Source: Terrimonas_A sp051954695 (lineage in GTDB: Bacteria; Bacteroidota; Bacteroidia; Chitinophagales; Chitinophagaceae). Taken from it: a stretch of DNA of 64,000 bases. Both the position numbers and the translations under genes were made by a program. The stretch lies in the NCBI GenBank assembly GCA_051954695.1, contig JBQCHL010000018.1:1-64000 (forward strand), read 5' to 3'. Positions within the stretch are counted from its first letter, which is position 1; every line of letters starts with the position of its first letter. The notes beneath the pieces are model-generated. The model was not told where the DNA came from, searched no databases, and worked only from the letters and a program-made list of their open reading frames with translations. Below, piece by piece: positions 34,010-43,085 of the stretch.

Positions 34010-37000
34010 ATGAAAAAAGCTTTATTTATTTTATTCGTCTTATTTGCCTGCAAACTTAATGCTGCTGACTATTATTGGATAGGCGGCGGCGGCAACTGGA
34101 GCGACCTGAATCACTGGAGGCTTGTTAGCCCAGCGGGTGCCATTCCCAGCATTGTGCCATCTACCGGAGATAATGTCTTTTTCGGTTCTTACAGCGGCTT
34201 TGGTACTACTACGGCTACGAAAACAGTTACTTTGGATGCCAATGGTTTTTGCAACAACATGACCTGGGAAGCAGGTGTGCCGAACAATCCGCGCTTTGTT
34301 ACGGCCAATGTTGCTTTTTCCATAGAAGTATGGGGCAACCTGAATCTTTCTCCCACTACCACTTACATCCTCGTACACAGGATGCGGGGAGGTACAGTCA
34401 ATACAATTACCTCCAATGGCCCGGTATTGGGGGAATTTGGTTTGGATATTGACAAACCGGGTGGTGGCATCACCATTACAGATAGCCTGGTAGTGCCTTC
34501 TGGTCTCAACAATGGCACCAATGGGATCACGTTTACGTCGGGGAATTTTGATATAGCAGGAAAAAAACTGGCTGCTCTCACGTTTGTAAGTACTGGTACT
34601 GCAACGAGAGTGCTGAATATGACCAATTCAGATTTCACGGCTTATTATCGTTTCTATTATACGGGAACCAATAAAACATTGAACGCAGGTGGGTCCATCC
34701 TGGGGGCTTATGGTTACTTTTTTGTTGACGGTGGCATTTATAATATCGCAAGCAGCAATGCAGTTGACCGGGGTAATTTTGGTATATCGGGAACAACATT
34801 CTCTAAACTTACTTTCAATACTCCAAGCGCTGTATCGAGAGCATGGATCGGTGATCTCAACACGATCGATACACTTGTATTCCGGGGTTCAGGGGAAATT
34901 ACAAGCAGTAATACTATCCATTATGCCAGTATGGGTGGAAGTGGTATCCTTGGTCATAACAACATCATCGATACTGTTAATGTATTTGGAGGTGGGGGGA
35001 TCGGTTCCAACAACAGGATAGACCGGATCACGTTCGGTGGCGGCAGTAGTATGGGTGCAGGCAATGTCATTCCTTATTTTGAAACAGGAGGAGCTTTTAC
35101 TGTAACTGCTGCAGGCGTCAATACAGTGGATAGCCTGTTGCTGGCTCCCAATCACACTGTTACTTTCAGGGGAACGTTCAATATCAACAAATACCTGCTT
35201 CTCGATGGTCAGCCTTGCGATGCATTTACGGAAGTGTATGGAGATTCTACTTCCGGTAGTCTGAATTTTGCCAATGGAGCGGTGGTTGATATTAATAATA
35301 TGATCCTGACCGGCGTAAAAGCTTATGGCGCTGTAACGCCTATTGCTGTAAGCGCTATTGATGGTGGCGGCAATGCCGGCTTTGCTATTACACCGCCTAC
35401 AAGCGGCGGCACTACTTTATACTGGGTAGGCGGCCCCGGTGATTGGAATGATCGCACGCATTGGAGCAATACCAGTGGCGGCTCCGGCGGCGCCTGTGTG
35501 CCTTTTATCGGTGATGACGTGGTCTTTGATGGCAATAGTGGGTTGGCGAGTGGCACCGTTACTACCAGCAGTACTTCTTTCTGTAAGAATATGACATGGG
35601 TCAATGTAGGCAATGTAACGTTTGCTGAATCCGGTTCTTTTGGATTCCAGCTATACGGATCATTAGTGATGGATAATTCCGTTACAATGAATGCCGTGCC
35701 GCTGATGGTGGGTAGTGTCAATGCCTCCATTACCACTAATGGCAGTACCCTGGGCAATTTGCAGTTTGATATCGGCAAGACCAATGGTGGAACGGTAACC
35801 CTCACCGACGATTGGACTAATCCCACCGGTGGTAGCTTTGTACTCCGGCTTGGCGGCCTGGATCTTAGCGGTCGTGCCGTCAATATTGTATTATACACGA
35901 GCAGTATTAATTCGGCACGTTCACTGAATATTTCCAATGCGACGATCACTGTCAGAGATTATTGGGACTTCCGGGGCACTGGCAAGACTTTGAACGCAAC
36001 AGGTTCCCATATTATTACCAATGGCGGTTTTGGTTCAGACGGCCAAAACTATCCCTGGGTTGATGCAACCAATCCTGTGGGCATAGGTATAGGTTTTCCG
36101 ATTAGTGCAACTACCTTCGGGCAACTGACATTTATAAGCAACTCATCAACGAGTAATGCTTTAGTGGGAGCAACCAATACTATCCGCCGGCTGGAGTTTA
36201 AAGGCAGGGGTGCTGTAGGAACAGGTAATGCAATCGACAGTCTTATACTCGCCGGATCCCGCAATTATACTATTACCGGCATACAAACAATCAACAAATA
36301 CATACAGGCCGAGGCAACCCCTTGTTCAGGTTTGACCGAAATACGTGGTGTGGGTACATTTGCTTTTGCCAACGGGGCAGAGTTGCACATCTCTAATATA
36401 TACTTACAGAATATGACTGCTACCGGGTCTATGATACCTGTTACTTTCAATGGTGCAGACGCAGGAGGCAACAATGGCTGGATAATCAATTCTACGCCGG
36501 GCACCAGGCATTATTGGGTAGGCGGAGCAGGCGACTGGAATGATAATGCGCATTGGAGCGCTACCAGTGGTGGTAGTGGCGGCGCCTGTATCCCTACTGT
36601 ATTTGATGATGTATATTTCGATGCCAACAGCGGCTTTACAGCGGTGAGCAAAACAGTTACCATCAATAATGGTAATGCCTATTGCCACAATATCAACTGG
36701 TCAGGTGCTGCCAATAACCCGATCTGGAATAAAGGCGCATGGACGATTGAAAGCTGGGGTGATAGTGTTATCCTGAATCCGAATGCTACATTTACGGTTG
36801 CCCCGCTTACATTGAAGGGAAATAGCGCCACTTTTCTTAAAGGTGATGCGCCGGTTGGCAACTTCGATATAGCTGTTGACAAACCCGGTGGTAGCCTTAC
36901 ACTCCTGAATAATTACAATAATCCGCAAACAGATATCGCGCTGTATGGAGGCGCGCTTAATGCAGCAAGCCGTACACTGAATATATCCAGTATCGATAAC

Positions 37001-38383
37001 ATTGTTCAAACGAATGCCACAAGTGTTGATATCAGTAATTCAATACTGACGCTTGTATATTGGCGTTATATCAATGCTGCTACGGCCCGTTCACTCAACG
37101 CTGTCAACTCAGCTATTACGACTCCGCAATTTTATGCCACAAGCTTTGTCTATAATAAGGTAACAGCAACAGGTGCCGCGGCCAATGTTACCCAGCCTAA
37201 TAGTACTACAATCGACAGCCTGATCTTTACCGACCCCAACTCTGTTTCCGCTGTAGGTATCTTCGGTAGTACTAATACGCTCAATTATGTAGAATATAAA
37301 GGAGGCGGTGGTATCTACGGTTCAGGAAATATCATTGATACCCTTGTGTTTTTCCCTGGAAAAACTTATGTTTTCGCTGGTAGTTCCAACAATACCATTA
37401 CCGGTGAATGGTATGGCAGTGGCACACCCTGCCGGTTAACTGAAATACGCAGCACTACTACAGCCAACGCTATAGTCAATAAAACGTCGGGAGATATAAC
37501 CTTCGATTATGTACGCCTGCAACGCATCACCGGTACCGGCGGTGCTACCTTCGGCACACGCGAACACAGCATTGATCAGGGTGGCAATACCGGCTGGAAT
37601 ATGATGCCTTATGACGGCGCTGCTCCTATTTATGGATTGGGTCCCGATGTAATGGCTGCCCCGGATGATTTCCCTTATGTGCTTCGTACGGATGGTTTTT
37701 TTGGCTCTCCTTCTTCCCAATACACCTGGAATGACGGAAGTACGGCCGATACTCTTCTCGTTACTCAAACAGGAGCCTATAATGTGGCGGTAAGTTTCCC
37801 TGATGGTTGCACTATTAAGGATACAATCACAATAGCTCCTGCCTCCACATTGCCTGTTACCCTTGTCAGCTTTACTGCCAGATCAAAGGATTGTCAATCG
37901 CTGCTAAACTGGAAGGTGACAGACGTGGAGAACTTCAGTCATTTTGAGATAGAGCAAAGCAAAGACAATCTCCGTTTCAATACAGTGGGACAGGTTTTGT
38001 ATACACAGGGCAGGTATGAATATTCATATACGCATACCGATGGAGTTGCCGTCAGCGGAACCAGTTATTACCACCTGAAATGCGTGGATATAGACGGAAG
38101 ATATAAATACAGTCCTATCGTTTCTGTACGGTCAGCCTGTGATAATAAATTGATCCGTGTATATCCTACCATTACCCGCGACATGGTGCAAGTAGTGCTG
38201 CCGCAGGGATATGAAAAAGCTCAGTTATTTATTATCAATACGAGCGGGCAACGTATGGGAGGCTTTACGCAAACAACGGGTTTATCAAGAGTGATCGGTT
38301 TGCAGACACTTCCTGCATCCACCTATTTATTGCAGGTGGTAAATGACAGGGAGACCAAAAGTTTCAAGATCATTAAACAGTAA
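34010..38383 (+). CDS. Large secreted T9SS type A cargo with repeated YYW(V/I)GG modules
   Basis: A 1457-residue protein with a Sec signal (LFVLFACKLNA). It is built from repeated modules beginning with (Y/L/H)YW(V/I)GG-x-G-(N/D)W-(S/N)D-x-x-HW, near residues 22, 470 and 834; the last two share TSGGSGGAC(V/I)P. The rest is rich in Thr, Ser, Asn and Gly strands with frequent T(I/L)NxxNSxI-like turns, suggesting a beta-helix or adhesin-like rod. The C-terminal 75 residues (VYPTITRDMVQV, IINTSGQRMGGF, LPASTYLLQVVN, SFKIIKQ) are the T9SS type A sorting domain, so the protein is exported by type IX secretion and probably surface-bound. The ligand is unknown. It stands alone and is followed by a strong terminator. 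Confidence 0.85.
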   Translation: MKKALFILFVLFACKLNAADYYWIGGGGNWSDLNHWRLVSPAGAIPSIVPSTGDNVFFGSYSGFGTTTATKTVTLDANGFCNNMTWEAGVPNNPRFVTANVAFSIEVWGNLNLSPTTTYILVHRMRGGTVNTITSNGPVLGEFGLDIDKPGGGITITDSLVVPSGLNNGTNGITFTSGNFDIAGKKLAALTFVSTGTATRVLNMTNSDFTAYYRFYYTGTNKTLNAGGSILGAYGYFFVDGGIYNIASSNAVDRGNFGISGTTFSKLTFNTPSAVSRAWIGDLNTIDTLVFRGSGEITSSNTIHYASMGGSGILGHNNIIDTVNVFGGGGIGSNNRIDRITFGGGSSMGAGNVIPYFETGGAFTVTAAGVNTVDSLLLAPNHTVTFRGTFNINKYLLLDGQPCDAFTEVYGDSTSGSLNFANGAVVDINNMILTGVKAYGAVTPIAVSAIDGGGNAGFAITPPTSGGTTLYWVGGPGDWNDRTHWSNTSGGSGGACVPFIGDDVVFDGNSGLASGTVTTSSTSFCKNMTWVNVGNVTFAESGSFGFQLYGSLVMDNSVTMNAVPLMVGSVNASITTNGSTLGNLQFDIGKTNGGTVTLTDDWTNPTGGSFVLRLGGLDLSGRAVNIVLYTSSINSARSLNISNATITVRDYWDFRGTGKTLNATGSHIITNGGFGSDGQNYPWVDATNPVGIGIGFPISATTFGQLTFISNSSTSNALVGATNTIRRLEFKGRGAVGTGNAIDSLILAGSRNYTITGIQTINKYIQAEATPCSGLTEIRGVGTFAFANGAELHISNIYLQNMTATGSMIPVTFNGADAGGNNGWIINSTPGTRHYWVGGAGDWNDNAHWSATSGGSGGACIPTVFDDVYFDANSGFTAVSKTVTINNGNAYCHNINWSGAANNPIWNKGAWTIESWGDSVILNPNATFTVAPLTLKGNSATFLKGDAPVGNFDIAVDKPGGSLTLLNNYNNPQTDIALYGGALNAASRTLNISSIDNIVQTNATSVDISNSILTLVYWRYINAATARSLNAVNSAITTPQFYATSFVYNKVTATGAAANVTQPNSTTIDSLIFTDPNSVSAVGIFGSTNTLNYVEYKGGGGIYGSGNIIDTLVFFPGKTYVFAGSSNNTITGEWYGSGTPCRLTEIRSTTTANAIVNKTSGDITFDYVRLQRITGTGGATFGTREHSIDQGGNTGWNMMPYDGAAPIYGLGPDVMAAPDDFPYVLRTDGFFGSPSSQYTWNDGSTADTLLVTQTGAYNVAVSFPDGCTIKDTITIAPASTLPVTLVSFTARSKDCQSLLNWKVTDVENFSHFEIEQSKDNLRFNTVGQVLYTQGRYEYSYTHTDGVAVSGTSYYHLKCVDIDGRYKYSPIVSVRSACDNKLIRVYPTITRDMVQVVLPQGYEKAQLFIINTSGQRMGGFTQTTGLSRVIGLQTLPASTYLLQVVNDRETKSFKIIKQ

Positions 38384-38506
38384 TATGCTATTACTTTTTA
38401 ATAACCGGTAAGCCCCTGTAATAAGAGATTTAAGGGTTTCTCATTAATGAATAAGGGGTATAATGGTAGATATTCCAGTCATAAAAACCTGGAATAGATT
38501 TATAGT

Positions 38507-38534
38507 AAGCCCGTCCTTTTCTAAGGAGGGGCTT
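38507..38534 (+). terminator. Terminator after the 1457-residue cargo gene
   Basis: A 12 bp stem with one mismatch (AAGCCCGTCCTT / AAGGAGGGGCTT) has loop TTCT and is followed by TT. A second hairpin (ATTCCAG / CTGGAAT) lies just upstream at 38472-38495. Confidence 0.65.
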
Positions 38535-38618
38535 TTAAATTTATCCTGTTTGCCTTGTCATTTATAAATATATTCGCCTGGGTGTTTTGCAACTCATCAG
38601 TCTCATTCGTAAATACTA

Positions 38619-41600
38619 ATGCACCGGATTTTACCGCTATTTTATTTTGCAGTTATATTTTCCTTTCAGGCTGTTTCAGTCAATGGACAAAACAGTTATA
38701 TCATTCAGCACTATACAAACGAAAATGGGCTGCCGGCCAACGGTGTTAAAGGCATTGAACTGGATAAAAAGAATGGCTTTTTATGGATAGGCACCCAGGC
38801 AGGCCTGGTTCGGTTTGATGGAAAGAATTTTAAGAATGTTACTTCCAAAAACAAACTTGCCGCAGATTCACGTATTCATTTTATTGCAAAAAACCGTGAG
38901 GGCAACCTTTACCTGGAGGATGATAATTTTTCAGTTTATCAAATAGTCCGTAACCAGCCTGAATTTATGATGACGGACTCTTTTCTGATAGACCCTTTTC
39001 TGCTCAGGGGCGGTAGTGTTAACAGCCTGCAAGGCTACCAGGTAGCTGAAAAGCTACGGCATCATCCACGTTCTTCCTTTCTTCCACCCTGGATGGTATT
39101 TCATGATGAGACCGGCGATAGCAGCAGCTTTACATTTATATATTTCGGATACGCTTATCATTACAATGCAGCCAGAGATACATTGCTGCACTTTACAGAA
39201 AACCTGAATTTTCAGCAGATCATAAAGCTTGATGGGCGGGTGTATTTTGTTCGAGAGAACCTGGATGTGTGGACATATAATGACAGCCTGATGAAATTAT
39301 CGCTTGTTCCTGTAAAAGGCCTGCCGGCCTGGGATAAGAAGGAAAACAATACGCCGCTGTTCATCTGGAAACCAGGCATGCAGGAGCCTTTACTGATCTA
39401 TAAGGAGGATATATGGACACTGCAGCGGAAAGATGATTCGCTTTATCTGCAGCCCTTTTGCCATGCATGCAGCCCTCCCAATACACATATCATTGCAGCT
39501 CAAATATGGAAGGAGCAGGGGGTCATTTTTTTGGGTAGTGATGTGGAAGGACTGTTTGTTGTGCGCAGCCAGTTCTTACACACCGTTCAGTCTGATGCTG
39601 CCACTGGCGCCGAAAAGGCGGAGTATGCCCAGGCTGAAACAAGTCCTGACGTGGTTACCACGGCAAGAGGACTTTCTTTTTCTTCACAAGGCAAATTGCT
39701 TCCACTCAAAACGCCCATGCCGTCTTACCCATTTACCATTTATCAAAATCAACAGGGAGATCGCTGGTTTCATGTAAAGGATACGATCATTCATTTTCAT
39801 CAGAAAGACAAGCGCTATACGAAAATAGCAGTGAATGATAATGCCGTTAAAATGGTTTTTGTTGAAGCGGGCAACCGCATGTATGTTGTTTCGGATATAG
39901 CTATTGCGGAAATAACGGAGGACAGGTACCGGCCGTTATATAAGCTGCCTGTTTCTGGCGACAGGGCTCTTAAAAACTCGCTCAATCCCGATGCTGTCAT
40001 TGAGTGGAAGCCTGGTGTACTGGCTATTGCGGCAGAAAACCTGTTGCTGTTTGATATCGGAAAAAAAGAAGCTCCTGATACCATACCGGTTCCCGGTCTG
40101 ACAGCCAAGGTAAGGACTTTGCAGAAATGCGGAGATTATTTGCTGATCGGTACTTATGGGCAGGGCTTTTACTTATATAGAGATGGGATAGTAAAAAGAA
40201 TGCCACTCGATAAAAGCCGGTATCTTTCCTATACACATTGCTTTATGCCAGATGATAAAGGGTATTGCTGGATCAGTACCAATCATGGCTTATTTAAAGT
40301 AAGCCTGAACGCTTTGATGAAAGCCTATGAGAACAACCTGACTGAAATTTATTACCAGTATTTTGGCAAAGATGATGGCATATTTAATACAGAATTTAAT
40401 GGAGGTTGCCAGCCCTGCGCATTAAAACTGAGCAGCGGCCTGTTTTCATTTCCTTCCATGAATGGAGTGGTTATTTTTAACCCTTCCCGGCAGCATACCC
40501 CTCCTTTTGGAGGACAAGTATTTATTGACGAAATATTGGCAGACTCTACCTTGTATCAGGCAAATGACAGCTCGCTGTACGCATTGCCTTACCAGCTTAA
40601 AAACCTGCGGTTCAAATTAGCACTGCCCCAGTTTGGCAATACCGAGAACATTTATTTTTCCTATAAACTGGAGCCTTATAGTAGTGAATGGGAAACGCAG
40701 GATATTGCTCAAAATAATATGCTCCTGTTTGGAGGACTAAAGCCAGGCAATTACCAATTGTACCTGCGGGTAAGGAATGGCTTTGAGCCTGATCAGTTCA
40801 GTACAACGGTGATAGCATTCCATATATTGAAACCCTGGTACCAGACCTGGTGGTTCTATTTGCTTTGTTTGCTGGGCTTTATTGCCATGACCTGGGGCCT
40901 GGTAAGATGGAGAACAGCACGGATCGCCAAAAGAAAAGAAGAATTGCAACAGCAGGTTGCCATGCAAACCAAAAGTATAGAAGAACAAAGCAAGCAGCTC
41001 GAAAGCCAACTCGGGCAGTTGCAAAGCCAGCAGGAAAGACTTGAAGAAGACAACCAGATCAAGGCCCGTCTGATCGGCGTTATCAGCCACGACATGATCA
41101 GCCCGCTTAAGTTTATGGGCTATATGAGTAAAAGGATGAAGGAAACTCTGCCTGAATCGGATGCTCATCACCGTACGGCCGGCTTTATAGCAAATGTGGC
41201 TCAGGAACTCGAATCGCTTTCCGTGAATATCCTGAACTGGATCAAATTCCATCATGGATCAGTAAAAATGAAGGCAGAGAAATTTGATCTGCATGAGGTG
41301 GTGACAGAGTCAGTTAAAATAGCATCCACGCTTGCAAGGGAGAAAGGTGTTTTGTTTAGCAACAATATTTCCGTAAACACTGAAGTGTTTCAATACCGCC
41401 AGGCGGTTGGTGTAATAATATACAACCTTGCCATGAATGCTGTGAAATACACCAGCGCAGGTCAGATCAGTATCAATAGCCAGAGCACAGACCATCACCT
41501 GACACTTTCCATATCGGACACTGGTATGGGCATGCCCCCGGAACTGATCAAAAAATTAAATACTGCAGAATTTTTTGTTGCCGGTTATTCCATAGGAGAA

Positions 41601-41741
41601 ACCTCCAAGTATCAATTTGGATATGTTATTATAAAAGACCTGCTTCGGCTTGCAGACGGCAATATGAAAGTGGAAAGTGTCCTTAATGAAGGCACCCGGG
41701 TTACTATCCGGTTCAAACAGGTTGCCCGGCCGGGAGGATAA
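38619..41741 (+). CDS. Two-component regulator-propeller sensor histidine kinase
   Basis: A 1040-residue sensor. A signal peptide (YFAVIFSFQAVSVNGQ) precedes a periplasmic propeller region (GLPANGVKGIELDKKNGFLWIGTQAGLVRFDG and later LIGTYGQGFYLYRDG, YCWISTNHGLFKV). A Y_Y_Y-type domain follows (YKLEPYSSEWET ... LKPGNYQLYLRVRNG), then one transmembrane helix (WWFYLLCLLGFIAMTWGLV), a coiled coil rich in Gln/Glu, and a HisKA domain with His824 in GVISHDMISPLKF. The HATPase has N box YNLAMNAVKYTSAG and G1 SDTGMGMP. The G2 box is atypical, reading YQFGYVIIKDL instead of GTGLGL. The NarL-type regulator downstream (53 bp gap) is its likely partner. The propeller domain presumably senses an envelope or glycan signal. 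Confidence 0.88.
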   Translation: MHRILPLFYFAVIFSFQAVSVNGQNSYIIQHYTNENGLPANGVKGIELDKKNGFLWIGTQAGLVRFDGKNFKNVTSKNKLAADSRIHFIAKNREGNLYLEDDNFSVYQIVRNQPEFMMTDSFLIDPFLLRGGSVNSLQGYQVAEKLRHHPRSSFLPPWMVFHDETGDSSSFTFIYFGYAYHYNAARDTLLHFTENLNFQQIIKLDGRVYFVRENLDVWTYNDSLMKLSLVPVKGLPAWDKKENNTPLFIWKPGMQEPLLIYKEDIWTLQRKDDSLYLQPFCHACSPPNTHIIAAQIWKEQGVIFLGSDVEGLFVVRSQFLHTVQSDAATGAEKAEYAQAETSPDVVTTARGLSFSSQGKLLPLKTPMPSYPFTIYQNQQGDRWFHVKDTIIHFHQKDKRYTKIAVNDNAVKMVFVEAGNRMYVVSDIAIAEITEDRYRPLYKLPVSGDRALKNSLNPDAVIEWKPGVLAIAAENLLLFDIGKKEAPDTIPVPGLTAKVRTLQKCGDYLLIGTYGQGFYLYRDGIVKRMPLDKSRYLSYTHCFMPDDKGYCWISTNHGLFKVSLNALMKAYENNLTEIYYQYFGKDDGIFNTEFNGGCQPCALKLSSGLFSFPSMNGVVIFNPSRQHTPPFGGQVFIDEILADSTLYQANDSSLYALPYQLKNLRFKLALPQFGNTENIYFSYKLEPYSSEWETQDIAQNNMLLFGGLKPGNYQLYLRVRNGFEPDQFSTTVIAFHILKPWYQTWWFYLLCLLGFIAMTWGLVRWRTARIAKRKEELQQQVAMQTKSIEEQSKQLESQLGQLQSQQERLEEDNQIKARLIGVISHDMISPLKFMGYMSKRMKETLPESDAHHRTAGFIANVAQELESLSVNILNWIKFHHGSVKMKAEKFDLHEVVTESVKIASTLAREKGVLFSNNISVNTEVFQYRQAVGVIIYNLAMNAVKYTSAGQISINSQSTDHHLTLSISDTGMGMPPELIKKLNTAEFFVAGYSIGETSKYQFGYVIIKDLLRLADGNMKVESVLNEGTRVTIRFKQVARPGG

Positions 41742-41794
41742 CCATAAACCAGGTTTTAATAACCAGATTATTGAACTTATAACTGTGTTCGAAA

Positions 41795-42427
41795 ATGGAA
41801 ACTGTTTTAATTGCTGATGATCATGAAATAGTGCGTCATGGGATCAGGATGATGATTGAAAACTTATACCCGGAATATAATTCTGTAGAGGCTTCTTCCT
41901 GTTCAGAGGTGATGCAGGCTTTGGCATCACATGAGGTGAGTTATGCCATTCTTGATATGTATTTATCAGATGGGAATATCTTTTCTTCGATTGACCAGAT
42001 CATTGAATGCCACCCTAAAACCAATGTTCTTGTATACTCCATGAATGCGGAACGCATTTACGCCAGAAGGCTTATCGAAAAAGGTGTAAAGGGCTTTGTG
42101 TGTAAGCGGGCCAGCATGGATGAGTTGGAAAAAGCTATCCATAGCATTTTCAATGGAGAAATATACCTGAGCCAGGAGTTAAAGGAGGCATTGGTCAGGT
42201 CATCCAGGGCAGGTCAGTCAGATAATCCTATCCACCTGTTATCAGACAGGGAACTGGAAGTAACAGAATTTATCGCCATTGGATTGGGGGCAAAAGAGAT
42301 AGCCCAGAAAATGAATCTTGATATCACCACGGTCAGTACTTATCGAAGGCGTGCATTTCAAAAACTGAATGTGCAGAATGCGATTGAGTTGAAGGATAAA
42401 TTTGAGATATATAAGGAGCTGTTGTAA
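41795..42427 (+). CDS. NarL/FixJ-family response regulator
   Basis: A 210-residue regulator. The receiver domain has the acidic pocket LIADDHEIVRHG, phosphoacceptor Asp54 in YAILDMYLSDG and the Lys in GFVCKRASMDEL. The LuxR-type helix-turn-helix at the C-terminus reads LSDRELEVTEFIAIGLGAKEIAQKMNLDITTVSTYRRRAFQKL. It follows the propeller kinase by 53 bp on the same strand and is probably phosphorylated by it. The usual partner kinases of NarL regulators are HisKA_3 types, whereas this kinase has an ordinary H-box, as is common in Bacteroidota. Targets are unknown. Confidence 0.92.
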   Translation: METVLIADDHEIVRHGIRMMIENLYPEYNSVEASSCSEVMQALASHEVSYAILDMYLSDGNIFSSIDQIIECHPKTNVLVYSMNAERIYARRLIEKGVKGFVCKRASMDELEKAIHSIFNGEIYLSQELKEALVRSSRAGQSDNPIHLLSDRELEVTEFIAIGLGAKEIAQKMNLDITTVSTYRRRAFQKLNVQNAIELKDKFEIYKELL

Positions 42428-42460
42428 GTCAGCTATTATTGGGTAGCATTTAAGATTTGT

Positions 42461-42571
42461 TTAATGCTGCCTTTTGTAGTTCCTGAGGTATTTAATCAAC
42501 TCCATAATTGAGAGCACTCCTACTATGAAGAGTATGACAATCGGGCCATATGGTTGAAAGGAGAGAGGCAT
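42461..42571 (-). CDS. Very small single-pass membrane protein (36 residues)
   Basis: On the minus strand the ATG at 42571 opens a 36-codon frame ending in TAA. The product starts MPLSFQPYGPIVILFIV, continues as a hydrophobic helix of about 18 residues, then has a basic tail (KYLRNYKRQH), which is the composition of a real single-span peptide with cytoplasmic C-terminus. It was missed by standard length cut-offs. No TAnnTTTG box lies directly upstream. It sits between the NarL regulator and tRNA-Leu. It is not recognised as a known family and the function is unknown. Confidence 0.4.
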   Translation of the reverse strand: MPLSFQPYGPIVILFIVGVLSIMELIKYLRNYKRQH

Positions 42572-42692
42572 AACTTGTAAGTAAGTTACACTTTTTAGAT
42601 CAGTACTTCTTCTGTTAGTTTAGAACGGCCATTAGGTTTAACACTTTATCATAAAATGCATAATTAACCGCTGCGATGACATGTATAAAATA

Positions 42693-42729
42693 AGATAGCC
42701 TTGTAAGTTGTTGACTTACAAGGCTATCT
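42693..42729 (-). terminator. Terminator of tRNA-Leu
   Basis: A perfect 16 bp stem (AGATAGCCTTGTAAGT / ACTTACAAGGCTATCT) with loop TGTTG starts at the encoded CCA end of the tRNA. On the minus strand it is followed by a T-rich tract (TATTTTATAC), typical of intrinsic termination. Confidence 0.75.
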
Positions 42730-42815
42730 GGTGCCCAGGACTGGAATCGAACCAGCACATTCTTGCGAACGGCAGATTTTGAGTCTGCTGCGTCTACCAA
42801 TTCCGCCACCTGGGC
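42729..42815 (-). tRNA. tRNA-Leu (anticodon CAA)
   Basis: The minus strand reads as an 87 nt class II tRNA beginning GCCCAGG. It has the D-arm GGCGGAATTGGTAGACGC, the anticodon stem GCAGA-CTCAAAA-TCTGC (anticodon CAA), a long variable arm and the T-arm GGTTCGATTCCAGTC. The acceptor stem pairs with CCTGGGC and an encoded CCA follows. CAA decodes UUG. A perfect hairpin terminator begins at the CCA end. Confidence 0.95.
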
Positions 42816-43085
42816 TGCTGATTGGGGCTGCAATATTACAGCTTTCCGGTCATTTGCTGTGAAGTGGGCTGCAAATATTTTTTAGCATGATCAATTCACT
42901 TGCAACAACTCTTCTTGGGCAGTAATATCTTCCTGATAAGGTTCCACAATTTCTTTAATAGCTCCATGATCTTCCTTTTGCAATTGCTCAGGCGCCCTGC
43001 TTTACCGCTGGAATAATTCACGGCTTATTCTCCGGAATTTTCCAACTACTTTTGCTGCGCGCTGAACGATTGCAAATTTACAACT
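42816..43085. other. Intergenic region between tRNA-Leu and the saccharopine dehydrogenase-like gene
   Basis: The region holds the perfect -7 box TACTTTTG (43047-43054) for the downstream gene. On the minus strand, about 37 codons near 42891-43001 read like protein (KEDHGAIKEIVEPYQED) but have no start codon, so this is at best a gene remnant. No other feature was seen. Confidence 0.4.
43047..43054 (+). promoter_or_regulatory. TAnnTTTG -7 element for the saccharopine dehydrogenase-like gene
   Basis: TACTTTTG is a perfect match, 31 nt upstream of the ATG at 43086. Confidence 0.55.

Noticed and set aside
34010..38383. Long reverse-strand open frames inside the repetitive cargo gene
   Set aside because: They arise from the Thr/Asn/Gly-rich codon bias of the forward gene and show no starts or domains.
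42891..43001. Protein-like minus-strand frame of about 37 codons
   Set aside because: There is no start codon, an upstream stop, and no recognisable family; kept only as a possible remnant.
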